Shown: positions 45,957-57,608 of the stretch, one piece after another
Numbering within the stretch: the stretch's first letter is position 1
How the letters are laid out: every line of letters begins with the position of its first letter
Source: Cordia subcordata
Taxonomy: Eukaryota; Streptophyta; Magnoliopsida; Boraginales; Cordiaceae
DNA: 64,000 bases
Reading direction: 5' to 3'
Assembly: GCA_028554755.1 (NCBI GenBank)
Contig: JAPTOF010000014.1
Location: 2,976,001 to 3,040,000 of the forward strand
Notes under the pieces: generated by a model
The model's database searches: none
The model's input: the letters and a program-made list of their open reading frames with translations, nothing else
What the model was told of the DNA's origin: nothing
Made by a program: the position numbers and the translations under genes

Positions 45957-47440
45957 ACCTTAGAAATATGGCCTCAACTTGCGGGCGGTTGTAACAAGAG
46001 CTAGGGCTAGCTTCTCCAACTGGTTGTATTTGGTTTCTGCGTTAAGCAATACTTTACTGGTGTAGTACACAGGAGATTGCTTCCTGTCCTCTTCCTGAAC
46101 TAATACGGCACTGACAGCGGCCTCAGAAACTGCCAAATAGATAAATAAAGTTTCCCTACCTTTTTGTTTAGATAATAACGGTAGGTTAACCAAATACTTT
46201 TTCAATTCCTGCAAGGCCTTTTCACATTCGTTTGTCTATGCGAAGCCCTCGTTTTTTTGAAGTACGCTGAAGAACAAACAACACTTTTCTAATGACTTTG
46301 AAATGAACCTACTGAGAGCCACGATCCTACTCGTAAGCTTCATTACTTCCTCGACGTTCTTTAGGGATGAGATGTTAAGAACGGCCCTAATTTGGTCAGG
46401 GTGTGCCTCGATCCCTCATCGTGTAACCAGGTATCCAAGGAATTTTCCGAACTTGACCCCAAACAAACACTCGGTAGGGTTTAGCGTCATGTTGTATTCT
46501 CTCAAGACATTGAAGGCTTGTTACAGATGGTTGATGTGTTTCTCGGCTTCCATGGATTTCACTAACATGTCATCAATGTACACCTCCATGGTGCACCCCC
46601 GTTGACCAGCGAACATCTTGTTGACGAGACGCTGGTAGGTCGCACCAGCGTTTTTAAGGCCGAAAGGCATGACTTTATAGCAATAAGTACCCCGTTCAGT
46701 GATGAACGATGTCTTTTCTTGATCGCTTGGGTGCATTAAAATATAGTTGTATCCAGAAAATGCATCCGTAAAACTGAGAAGCTCGTGCCAGCGGTCGCAT
46801 CTACTATCATATCAATGTGTGGGATGGGAAAAGAATCCTTAGGGCACGCTTTATTTAAATCTGTAAAATCAATGCAAACCTTCCACTTATCATTCTTTTT
46901 TCTTACTACGACTACATTTGCTAGCCATTCTGGGCAGTGCACCTCTCTGACAAATCCCATATCGATCAACTTCTGAATCTCATCGTTGATAACACGATTC
47001 CTTTTAAGAGTGAATTTCCTACACTTTTGCTTGACTGGAGCAAATGCTGGGTTAACTTTTAGTTCGTGAACAATTACCTCTGGGTCTATTCCTTCCATAT
47101 CTACATGTGACCATGCGAAACAATTCATGTTGTTACTGAGAAAGCCTATCATTTGGCTTCTTAGCCCCGGCTCCATCCCTAACCCGATATGGACTGTATG
47201 ACTTGGTTTTTCAAGATCAATTTGCACTTCGTCTAGTTCCTCTGGCTGTGGATGGTCTAAGGATGTTGGCGCAAGAGCCACCTCTAGCATCAGGGCAAGC
47301 CTCCCTCATGGCGGTGTAATAACATCTGCGGGAGTCTGATTGCTAACCCCTTATCTCTCTAATTCCCCACCTGGTTGAAAACTTAAGGACTTGATGGTAA
47401 GTGGATGGTACTACTTTCATGTCATGAATCCACGGCCTTC
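45957..47440 (-). pseudogene. Tat reverse transcriptase and first RNase H (left part of split pol)
   Basis: 46,736-47,290 has RVINDEIQKLIDMGFVREV, then WKVCIDFTDLNKACPKDSFP (RT Asp). 46,521-46,736 has FGLKNAGATYQRLVNKMF and the catalytic VYIDDMLVKS. 45,960-46,214 has the connection and RNase H start (PVYYTSKVLLNAETKYNQLEK). Upstream of 47,290 the frame continues to 47,440, where the CACTA interrupts it in a conserved LGRPW-type motif. Stops separate the blocks. Confidence 0.85.
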
Positions 47441-47990
47441 CACTACTAGAAACTTACAGTTTTGAGACGAAAAAATTCCGTCGCAAACATATAAAATTCC
47501 GTCTCAAAACTTGTTTGCGACGGAATTTGAGATGGAAAATTTCCGTCGCAAAAAGCCTCGTCTCAAATTTTGAGATGGAATTTTCCGTCTCTGTTTGAGA
47601 TGGAAATCATTTCCGTCTCAAATTTCGTCTTAAACACTTTGTTAAAATTTGTCACTGACAACATATAGTGACGGAATATTCCGTCTCAAAAGACTGTCTC
47701 TAATTTGTGACAAAAATTTCCATCCCTATTTGTGTTAAAGCTATATGAAAAATGTTGACAAAATGTTCCGTCGCTAAATACTTCCGTCTCTATTATGTCA
47801 CAAACTTTGCCACGTTTTTTGAAAAATTCCATCTCAATTCTGTCTCTAATGTTATTGAACTAAAATAATTTCTGTCTCAAATCCGTCACAAATACAATTT
47901 AACTAAATTTATTTCCGTCTCAAATCCGTCGCTAATGCAATTTGACTAAAATATTTTTCGCCTTAAATCCGTCTCTAATATGTTTTTTGC
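47441..47990. repeat. Left subterminal repeats of CACTA
   Basis: Many copies of TTCCGTCTCAAA, TTCCGTCGCAAA and their complements (TTTGAGACGGAA) at irregular spacing. In CACTA elements such motifs bind the element's accessory protein. Confidence 0.8.
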
Positions 47991-48323
47991 TGAAAATATT
48001 TTACCTATTTATTTTGTTATCCAAACTTATTAAACTATAATTATACACCAATCCATCCATCCATTCAACCACATAACATTCCACCAATATACCATTCAAC
48101 CCATACAATGTAACTCATACAAAGTTTACACCTAACCAACCATACTTTTTATGAAACCATTAAGTCATCAACATAGTGCCAAATTCCAAATTCATTGTAA
48201 CATACTTAGACAGTTCACCAAGATAAAAATATCACATAGTTATATAGTTCACCAAAACTAAAACTAATATAAACATAATGATCCAAACTAATTGTCAAAT
48301 AGAGTGAAAAGAGACATAGCTAA
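47991..48323. other. CACTA internal AT-rich sequence, left of Athila insertion
   Basis: No coding evidence. Its last bases GCTAA are the left target duplication of the Athila-type element. Confidence 0.6.
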
Positions 48324-50157
48324 TGATGTGTTGTGTTTTTGTGTGTGTTTGCATTGTAATTTACCTATGTTTAAGAAGTATTAAGTGCTCAAAAAGATGC
48401 ATTGGTGTAGTACTTTTGATAGGAACAGGCTTAAGCGTAAACAAATATACATATTGAGTTTAAGAGATAAATTGCTACACTAATTGCTTGTTTTCAATGA
48501 TTTAGGTGAACTTTGGGTTAAGATCGAGATTGGGCGATGATAGGTGATAAAGATGGGAGATGTACGAGTCAAAAAGAGACGATTGGAGGCCAGAAAGACA
48601 AAGAATAGAGGAAAGAAGTCAGTCGGACGACTAAGAAGAAGGAACCGGTTGACCGGCTTGGTCGACCGACCACTCCAGAGAGGTGTCAAAAATAGCCGGA
48701 CGACCACCCCTTCAAAGTTGGTTGGCCGACTAGGTCGAACGGAGCTAATATAAAACCCTGATTTTCAGACTTAAAGTAGAGAGGTTTTTGACAATTTTTA
48801 GGGAGGATCTTTACACACCCATCACACATACACACACACACTTAACCCTAGTCTTCACCCACAACACACACTCTCTCACACATTTCATCACTTTGGAGCA
48901 AAAGAATTTAGAGGGTTTCAACACTTGGATTCAAGTTGCTCAAGAGCTTTGTACAAGATTAGCTAGGATGAAAGGGAAGCTTCATAAACTTTCTTTCATT
49001 CTATCTTTTATTATGATTGAGTAGACTTGTATAGGGTGATTTAGCTATGTAATGGGTTAGCTATATACTCTTATGATATGGGATTAAATGGCTGAATATA
49101 TACATGTTTGATTTTCTTGTTTAAATGGTTATTTTCTCATTCATGTCTAAGTGTTTGATTAAATACATAAATGAGAAGCAAGTGTATAAATTGAAGTCTA
49201 TTTATTACTAAACACATCTAATCCATGCTATAATCATGTCTATGTGTTTATATGTGGATGCTATGAAGTGGGTAATATTTATATTCATGTCTATATGTAT
49301 ATTTGCATGCTTAGTAGAGAATATGACTTCAATATCGCATACATGTCAGTTTTTAATTGCTTTTTATGGTGTAATTCGAGCATGACGATGTTTGGTAGTC
49401 GAATAGGTCTCTTTATTTGCGAACACCTTGGCTTAGAACATGTATGACTGTATTAATAGGTTAAAACTCGCTACTGTGACCTTAGAATGACAAAGCATAA
49501 ATTAAGGCTAGCCTAGGCCGAGTCTCCTTTGGCTTTAAATCCAGTCAATAGGTTTCAGGATAGGATTAGTCGACCTTAGCAATACTAGGTCTTGGCTTTA
49601 AATCCAGTCAATGATTTAGGTACTAGGGTAGGTTCATTCTAAGTCACCTAGGAAGCTAGTTAGTCACTCTTAAGGCCCTAGGTCATAAGGACCACGCCGT
49701 AGCTCTAGGAGGCACTGCCTAGGGACGGACGCATACCGAGTCCTAGGGGGAAATTAAGACACTAATTTAACAACCTAGTTAAGAGAAATCACTAAAGTAA
49801 GCCATCATTCTTTAATCCCATAGCATCCCATAGTATAGAATCACCCATTCATAAGTTGAAGTCACCCTAACACATTTCCATTTGTTAGTTCCTCTAGATT
49901 AGCTTGTCCTTCACTTTTTCCAATTCCATAGTTTTGTTTAATTCATTTTAGTTAGAGCTCCCAACCATTCAAAAATCCAAAATCCCAAAAATAGATAGTT
50001 TAGATTTCTTATTTTTAGGCACATTCTAGAACACACACGTAGAATCCATCTCACAACATAGCCTCCCTGTGGTTCGACACCCGTTCTCGGACACACTACA
50101 TTGAATTGATCCATTTGCTTTCGAGTCTTTAGAGCTTGCACTCAAAGATGTACACTA
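48324..50157 (+). repeat. 5' LTR of Athila element 3
   Basis: 1,834 bp. Contains a GTCGACCG-type array at 48,620-48,740, TATA TATAAAA at 48,749, and hairpins TTGGCTTTAAATCCAGTCAA at 49,529 and 49,592. Confidence 0.92.
48620..48755 (+). promoter_or_regulatory. GTCGACCG array and TATA, 5' LTR of Athila element 3
   Basis: AACCGGTTGACCGGCTTGG, GGTCGACCGACC, GCCGGACGACC and GGTTGGCCGACTAGGTCGAAC occur in sequence, then CTAATATAAAACC about 10 bp later. Confidence 0.65.
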
Positions 50158-50163
50158 AGTTCT

Positions 50164-50181
50164 TGGCGCCGTTGCCGGGGA
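50164..50181 (+). promoter_or_regulatory. Primer-binding site, Athila element 3
   Basis: TGGCGCCGTTGCCGGGGA, six bases after the 5' LTR, the standard Athila/Tat primer site. Confidence 0.88.
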
Positions 50182-50432
50182 GGCACGGAGATTTGCATTC
50201 TTTGCTTGTGTGTTTTGGTAGTTGCTTTACTTGTTTTTCTTGCTTTTCCTTTATAGTTTGTTTAGTTTTTGCTTATCTTGTTTATTGTTCATATTATCTT
50301 GCTTTAGTTTTTGTTTATCTATTTCAGCTTTTGTCTTTGTTTTTAGTAGACTTTCTAGGATTATGGTTTATTTGCTGTAGTTTTAGGAATATTGAAGTTT
50401 TCGGGGGTTGAAGTGGCCGGAGTTAGGATAGT

Positions 50433-52110
50433 TTGTGCATGCTTGGTAGGAGATCCCTTAGAAATCCCCTAGTTCCTCTTAATCCCAAACTCGATAGAAT
50501 TGCAATAAATTTTAGGAATTTAGGAGATCTTCTTGAGGAGATGGCCGGTCCCAATCATCCTCCTAATCCTCCCAATCCCCCAATGAATCCCATTCCACCT
50601 CATGATCACCTTGGGCATCAAGCCCAAGATCATTTTAGATGAGAGCCCCATAGACTGGATCCACCCATAGATGAGAAACCCACTTTTAGGCAATTCTTTC
50701 TTCCCGAAGCCTTTGAGCCTAATTTGGCTATTCAAATTCCGGGTTTGGGGGAGACGAACTTTGAGATTAAGCCTAATATGTTGGCTATGCTTCCTTCCTC
50801 CTACGGGAGAAGCAATGAGAGTCTTTTAGATCATATCACTAATTTTGTTGAGATGAGTTCCACTCTCCACGTCCCCAATGTCTCCTAAGAGGTCATACGC
50901 CTAAGATTGTTCCTTTCTCCCTTAAGGACAAGGCTAGGACTTGGTTGCGTTCTTTACCCAATGGTTGCATTACTACATACGCTGAGCTTCAATCTAAGTT
51001 TTTTCAAAAATTTTATCCCATGGCCAAGACGGCTGACCTTAGGACCACCATTATGACTTTCTCCCAACATCATCTAGATTCATTTCATGAGGCTTGGGAG
51101 AGATTCAAGGATCTTCTTAGACAATGTCCACACCACGGGTACAGCAATCATGACCTAATGCAATGCTTCTTTCGAGGTTTAAATGAACAAAATAGGATGA
51201 TGGTCAATGCCGTCTCCAGTGGTGGCTTCTATCTTTTGAGACCGACTGAGGCATGGGAGAAAATAGAAATGATGGCTGAAAATTCTTTTCAAAATTTTGC
51301 CATGGAAAGATTTAGTCGGGGAGGCAACAAAAGAAGTATTAGTGAGATTGGAGTTTCTCTAGATTTACCCGCAAAGGTTGAGGCTTTGACGAATAAGCTA
51401 GATCAATTCATTTCTTTGTCTCTTTCATCCCAAGGTCATAAGACTAGTTTTATAGGTTCTTTCTCCGCTCTGTTAGTTGTTGAAGTTTGTGCATTGTGTT
51501 CCGAGTCATCTCATGAGACCATAGCTTACCCTTTAGCATCTCAATTTCCTGAATTCATGAAAGAGCAAATGTGTGCCATACAAGGTTATTCTCATGAGTA
51601 TAATCCATACTCGAACACATACAATCCGGGTTAGAAGGACAACCCAAAATTTTCTTGGAGACAAGGCCATCATGAGTCTAGTTCACATCCTTAGGTTCCA
51701 CCTCAGCAGCGACCCCGTCCTTAATATCCCCCAGGTTTCTATCATGTTAATCAGCCCCGTCTCACTAGTGCTCCTCAACCTTAGGCTTTACCTGCTCCTT
51801 CTAGTAGCCAGACTCCTAGTAATAATCTGATGAAGTTAATACAGTTTATTCAGAATCAGCAGTAGGCATTAGCTAGTCAGCAGCAGGAGTTAGCTGACAA
51901 TAGGCAAGAGATGGCTAGATATAGGCAGCAGATAGCTAGGTTTGAGACACAGTTAGGTCAGATTGCCACATAGTTGAGCATTAGAGACCTCGGGAAATTG
52001 CCTTCTCAGCCGGAGGTGAACCCTAGAGTCTAGTCCTATTCCTCCACCGATATCACTTATCCCCCTCAGGCTAAAGGCTAAGGCTGTCACCACTCTTAGG
52101 AGCGGTTGGG
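50433..52110 (+). pseudogene. Athila element 3 gag
   Basis: An open start with MAGPNHPPNPP at about 50,541 (Pro-rich) is broken by a stop at 50,640. The frame continues with FFLPEAFEPNLAIQIPGLGETNFEIKPNMLAMLPSSYG, then 50,945-51,634: TWLRSLPNGCITTYAELQSKFFQKFYP, HEAWERFKDLLRQCPHHGYSNHDLMQCFFRGL. This is the Athila gag capsid region. A Gln/Ala-rich tail with several stops (51,640-52,000) follows. There is a frame change before the protease frame. Confidence 0.82.
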
Positions 52111-52112
52111 TA

Positions 52113-53354
52113 GTGGATAATAGGGTAGGAGTTGACTTTGCAGTGCCTGCACCTAGTCATCCTTCTGAGTCTAGAGCACCACATTGTAGCCCTGTTGAGG
52201 GAAATTCTAGAGAAGGTCCTGTTGAGAGAGATGAGCCCATTAGAGACCATGAAGAAAGTAGTACTTCCCGCCCACATAGGGAGGGAAAGGAGCCTATTGA
52301 TGATTCCCATGTGTCTAAAGGTGTTGAGCCTAGAGTTCCCTTTCCATCCGCCTTAGAGAGGCCTACACCTAGTGAGGATTCTAGGTTTTTCAAGGTTTTA
52401 GAGCATCTTAAAGACCTTAAAGTCAATCTTCCTTTGATATATGCGATCCTTTCCATCCCCTCTTATTCTAAGTTCTTTAAAGATTTTTGTAAAAGGAAAC
52501 GTAGGTTATCGAACATTCCTAAGAAGGTAAGGCTTACAAAGAAAGTGAGTAGTATTTGTATTTTGGGCCTTTCGCCCAAGATGAGTGACCCCGGAGCCTT
52601 CACCATTCCTTGTAGGATCCGTGAGACCTAAATTGATCACACCTTGTTAGATTTAGGATATAGTGTGAATCTCATTCCCTACGCCGTCTATCAGCAGCTA
52701 AGTCTAGGTGAGTTGTCCCCTACGCATGTTACTCTTCAGCTAGCTGATAGGTCTGAGCGTAGACCTAGAGGTATGATAGAAGATGTTATGGTCCAGGTAG
52801 GTGAGTTCGTATACCCTGTTAACTTCATAGTGTCAGATATAGATTCGGGACATGACTCTAGACATTCTACACCCGTTCTTTTAGGTAGCCCCTTACTTGC
52901 CACCACAGATGCTATTATCCATTGTAGGTCGGGGTTATTAGAAATGAAGTTTGGGAATTTGAGGTCCACCATGAAGGTTTCCGAGGCGATGAATAGAGCT
53001 AGTATAGGAGGAGGAGAGGATGGAGAGGAGTGCTTTAGGGTGGATGTGGTTGATTCTTGTGTTGAGGATCTTATAGAGAAAACTATGACCGATGGAGAAG
53101 AATTGAGGAAATTTGAGGAATTGATGTCTAGCTTTGATTTAGACACCTTAGAGCATAAATGTGTAGCTTCTACTTCCTTGATTGAGAGCCATTTGACTAA
53201 TAAGTCACTTGAGGTTAATCCTTTTAGTCTCATTTCTAGTGATGTCCTCGTTGATGATGTTGAGGTTAAGTCCCCCTTGGTTGAGCCTAGCCTTTCTTTA
53301 GAGCTCAAAACCCATTCCCGATCATTTGAAGTAAGCATTCCTAGGCCCTGGTGA
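52113..53354 (+). pseudogene. Athila element 3 protease region
   Basis: 52,113-52,631 reads SSTSRPHREGKEPIDD... and ends DPGAFTIPCRIRET. The in-frame continuation has LLDLGYSVNLIPYAVYQQLSLG (protease motif DLGxSVN, with Tyr where Ala is usual), then VTLQLADRSERRPRGMIEDV and TPVLLGSPLLATTDAII. A stop at 52,629 separates them. The acidic region 52,980-53,340 (SFDLDTLEHK...) is the spacer before RT. Confidence 0.82.
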
Positions 53355-53459
53355 GACCCTTCTGGTCATTATACTTCCGATCTTTCTAGTGAGCATGAGG
53401 AGCGTCTATTAGAGGTCCTTAGGAAGCATGGGAAGGCTATAGGGTGAAAATTTGATGAT

Positions 53460-54578
53460 TTGAAAGGTATAGACCCTTCAGTTTGCATGCATCGTATTTA
53501 CCTTGAGGATAGAGCCATTCCTTCTAGGGAGATGCAAAGGAGGCTAAACCCACACATGAGCGAAGTAGTTAAGAAAGAGATCATTAAGCTTTTAGATACA
53601 GGCATTATTTATCCGATCTCCGATAGTGAGTGGATTAGCCCGGTCCAAGTTGTCCCTAAGAAGTCCGGGATCACGGTTGTTAAGAATGAGAGAGGAGAGC
53701 TTATGCCTAAACGTACTCCCACAGGGTGGAGAGTTTGTATTGATTATAGGAAGCTCAACTCTCAAACTAGGAAGGATCATTTCCTATTGCCTTTTCGAGA
53801 CCAAATCTTAGATAGAGTAGCTGGGCATAGTTACTATTGTTTTCTAGATGGCTATTCGGGTTATAATCAAATCCCTGTGTTTCCCGAGGACTAAGAGAAG
53901 ACTATCTTTACTTGTCCCTATGGCACTTTTGCCTATAGGAGAATGTCCTTCGGTCTTTGTAATGGCCCAGTAACTTTCCAGAGGTGTATGATAGCTATTT
54001 TTTGTGACATGATTGAGAGGCATTTAGAGATTTGCATGGATGATTTCTCAGTCTTTAGAGATAGCTTTGATGAGTGCTTGAGTCATCTCTCTTTAGTCTT
54101 AGATCGATGTGTAAAGAAGAATCTAGTGTTGAGTTGGGAGAAATCCCACTTCATGGTACAACAAGGGATAGTGTTAGGTCATGTTGTCTCATCTAGTGGA
54201 ATTCAAGTTGACCCAGCTAAGGTAGAATTGATTGAAATATTACCTGTCCCTAAGTGTGTTAAAGATGTTAGATCTTTTCTAGGGCATGCAGGATTCTACC
54301 GTAGGTTCATTAAGGATTTTAGTCATATTGCACGTCCTTTGTCTAGGCTCCTAGCACAAGATGTCCCTTTTGACTTTGACGATGAATGTGTTAAAGCTTT
54401 CAATAGGCTTAAATCCTTATTGTCTACATCCCCAATTATCCAGCCACCTAACTACAGTCTCCTATTTGAGGTTATGTGTGATGCATCCGATTATGCGATA
54501 GGAGCTGTTTTAGGTCAAAGGAAGGATAAGTTACCCCATGTTGTGTACTATGCTAGAAAGACTCTTGATGAAGCCTAA
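53460..54578 (+). pseudogene. Athila element 3 reverse transcriptase
   Basis: 53,460-53,894 has REMQRRLNPHMSEVVKKEIIKLLDTG, WRVCIDYRKLNSQTRKDHFLLPF and FLDGYSGYNQI, ending in a TAA where a Gln would be expected. 53,943-54,578 has MSFGLCNGPVTFQRCM and the catalytic MDDFSVF at 54,036, then IVLGHVVSSSGIQVD and RSFLGHAGFYRRFIKDFS. Both are in one frame, so a single stop at 53,892 splits RT. The RNase H begins at SLLFEVMCDASDYAIGAVLG. Confidence 0.9.
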
Positions 54579-56200
54579 AAGAACTATACTACCACGGAAA
54601 AAGAGCTTCTAGCAATAGTCTTCTCCTTTGACAAGTTTAGGTCATACATCCTAGGGTCCAAAGTGATTGTCTACACTGATCATGTGGCATTGAAGTATTT
54701 GTTGTTTAAGAAAGAGTCTAAACCCCGCTTGATTAGGTGGTTGCTGCTCCTTCAAGTGTTTGACAGAGAAATCCAGGATAAGAAGGGTAGAGAAAATTTA
54801 GTTGTGGATCATCTTTCCCATCTTGTTAGCGAGTCTTCTAGTGATCAATCTCCTTTTCATGATTCATTCCCCAATGAGCAACTGTTTGCCATCTCTCATC
54901 ACACACCTTGGTTTGCTCATATTGTCAATTATCTTGCCACAGAGTACTTTCCTTCCCATTGGGAGAAGAGAGAAAAAGATAGGTTCTTAGCACAAGTTAG
55001 GCATTTCTTTTGGGAGGATCCCTATCTTTTCAAAGTGTGTGCGGATCAAATGATTCGTCGGTGTGTGCCTGAGGACGAGTTTGAGAATGTTTTGAGTATG
55101 TGTCATGATGAAGGGTGTGGGGGTCATTTTAGTGGGAAGAAGACCGCCGCAAAGGTCTTGCAATGTGGATTATTTTGGTCCACTCTCTTTAGGGATGCCC
55201 AAGAGTATTGTAAGAAGTGTTTTAGATGTCAACAATCTGGGTCCATCTCTAGGAGAAACATGATGCCTTTATCCCCTATTCTTCCTTGTGAGTTGTTTGA
55301 TGTTTGGGGTATAGATTTCATGGGTCCATTTCCACTTTTCTTTGGGTACCAATACATTTTAGTGGCTATTGATTATGTGTCCAAATGGGTTGAAGCAATT
55401 CCCACACGTACTAATGACCATAGGGTAGTGGTTAAGTTTATTAAGGAGAACATTTTTTCTAAATTTGGAGTCCCTAGGGTCTTGATTAGTGATGGGGGTT
55501 TGCATTTTTGTCATAGGACTTTAGAGGCCTTGTTGAGAAGATATTCGGTCACCCATAAGGTAGCCACTCCTTATCACTTGCAAACTAGTGGACAAGTAGA
55601 GGTATCCAATAGGAAGATCAAGCACATTTTAGAGAAAATGGTTAGACCTGATAGGAGAGATTGGTCTATTAGGCTAAATGATGCTTTGTGGGCCTACCGT
55701 ACTACCTTTAAGACTCCTATTGGCATGTCTCCGTATAGATTGGTTTATGGTAAAGTTTGTCACTTGCCGGTAGAACTAGAGCATAGAGCTTATTGGGCAA
55801 TCAAAGCCCTAAATTTTGACTTGGAAAGAGCGGGTGAGAAAATGAAGCTTGACCTAGCGGAATTGGAAGAGCTTAGATTCCAGGCGTATGAGAATGCTAA
55901 ACTTTATAAGGATAGGATGAAGAGAATTCATGATAAACACATTATTAAGAAATCATTCTCTCTTTCTGATAAAGTTTGGTTGTTTAACTCACGATTGTAA
56001 CTCTTTCCAGGTAAGCTTAAGACAAGATGGGATGGTCCATATGAGGTGCTAGATGCCTATCTTTCCGGAGTAGTCAAGATTAAAGACATGAAGGATGACC
56101 AAGAGTTAATGGTGAATGGGCAACGCCTGAAGCACACATATGATCCGAGCATGGCTCGTGTGGAGGCTTTAATGCTTGAGGACCCTATCTATGAAAGTTG
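54579..56200 (+). pseudogene. Athila element 3 RNase H and integrase
   Basis: After a stop at 54,576, the frame continues through RNase H ([34 protein letters not shown]) into a 445-codon block from 54,663: integrase zinc region (GGHFSGKKT...CKKCFRC), core Asp in VWGIDFMGP, Asp in LISDGGLHF, Glu in GQVEVSNR, and [17 protein letters not shown] stop at 55,998 precedes the final LKTRWDGPYEVLDAY...VKIKDMKD, the GPY-type end, closing at 56,200. The best preserved enzyme region in the window. Confidence 0.9.
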
Positions 56201-56639
56201 AAGATGAGTTGGTGTTTGCCCTGCTGACGGGATGGTGGTTAGCGCTACTAGGAGGCAACCTAGGTTCAATTTTGCAGTTTTGCTTTTGTTTCACTTTCTT
56301 TTCTTTTTATTTTCTTTCTTTCTCTTATCTTTATTTCACCCAAACCAAAGTGTTGAATCCCGATCCTTTGTCCCATAAGATACACCATTGCTGATTATTG
56401 CACATGTCAATGCAAGCATGCATAGGCAAAGCTGCTAATCTTGTTTTCTTGTTGAGTGTTTATGAATTGTGAGTCACAGGATTAGTTGTATGGTGATTTA
56501 TCATTGGCATGGAAAGCTTTGAATAAAATGCAAGGTTGTGTCTATCCTTTCTCCACTTGTTCCCCATGTTTTTGCCCTATCCTCTCCACCCTTACTTGTT
56601 TTGTAATGCCAATTTCCTCGTTTAACTGTTTTGCTCTAT
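56201..56639 (+). other. 3' non-coding region of Athila element 3 with conserved motif
   Basis: AGCGCTACTAGGAGGCAACC at about 56,24x corresponds to motifs in gypsy elements 1 and 2. No env-like ORF is present. T-rich tracts follow. Confidence 0.6.
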
Positions 56640-56678
56640 TTGCTTGAGGACAAGCAAAGTTTAGGTTTAGGGGCGTGG
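56640..56678 (+). promoter_or_regulatory. Internal second hairpin/purine module, Athila element 3
   Basis: TTGCTTGAGGACAAGCAA (perfect stem, AGGA loop) and then AGTTTAGGTTTAGGGGCGTGG, 932 bp upstream of the true polypurine tract module. Confidence 0.7.
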
Positions 56679-57570
56679 GAGTTTGGTTTTCTTGTCATAT
56701 ATCTTGCTTAGGGTAGATCGCATTATGCGCTTAAAAATGGTGGAAAATTTTCAATTTTGATGCATGTAGAGTCATTTATTTCTTTGTTGATCATTGTGTT
56801 GGCTTTTGTGATTGACTCTATTGATTTATGAAGATGAGATGCATTGTGGGGAAATAAATAGAGTGGTTTGAAAACTAAGTCTTGGAGGGGATGCCCTTCA
56901 AAGTTGTGGGGAGTGAGAACCTTGAAAGAATAACCCTTGTAGCCACCCCATAGCTTGGTAGGAAAGAGTGCTGGAAAAGGGTTGTTGATATGAGTGCCCC
57001 TTCCTTGATTGGTTCTTTTTGATGTGCCTAAACCTTTCTTTTTCTTTCTTTTTGTGAATACAATACAAAGCATGAAAAATCCAAAAAAATTGAAAAAGGC
57101 AAAAAGGTGCAAAAATATGAAAAAAAAAAATGAAGTGAAAAAGAGAAAAAGCCAAAGGCACCAAAAAGTTAGTGAATAAGTGCATAAGTAACGCAATGTC
57201 AACTTAGCACAAGTTATCATCTTTGTAGATACGTGAATAAGGCTTTTTATAAGCCATTGTGTTTATATATTCTCTCTTCTTGTCTTTGAGGCTTGATGCA
57301 TGTTGGGGCGGCCGTGTTAGTTAAGGGAGCACGAAATATCAACGTCCTGAGTGTGTGAGTTAGAATCCTAGGCTTATGGTGGATTGGTTACTTGGGAAAT
57401 TCCCACGAGAAATGAGACCCCTTATAAGTAGAGAGAGGATCCAAAGAGATTTGGAGATCTCTCCACAATAGGAATGCCCCCCCCCTCATGCTTCTTAGAC
57501 TAACCTTGATAGCGAGTCAATCCTTTAGGCAATCCATTGTAATAGCTATAGAAATAAATTTAAGATCGGG
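56679..57570 (+). other. Conserved non-coding segment between the two purine modules
   Basis: Shares phrases in reverse order with 24,795-25,690 and 34,530-35,445, for example GGGGAGTGAG, T-rich or A-rich stretches and GATTGGTTCTTTTTGATGTGCC. Low-complexity ORFs here (poly-Phe) are not genes. Confidence 0.6.
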
Positions 57571-57608
57571 CTTGCTTGAGAACAAGCAAGGAGAAGGTTT
57601 GGGGGTGT
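57571..57608 (+). promoter_or_regulatory. Polypurine tract with hairpin, Athila element 3
   Basis: CTTGCTTGAGAACAAGCAAG, an 8-bp perfect stem with an AGAA loop, then GAGAAGGTTTGGGGGTGT directly before the 3' LTR. Confidence 0.82.

Noticed and set aside
45136..46605. Plus-strand frames opposite Tat pol
   Set aside because: Shadows of the conserved minus-strand RNase H and RT coding region.
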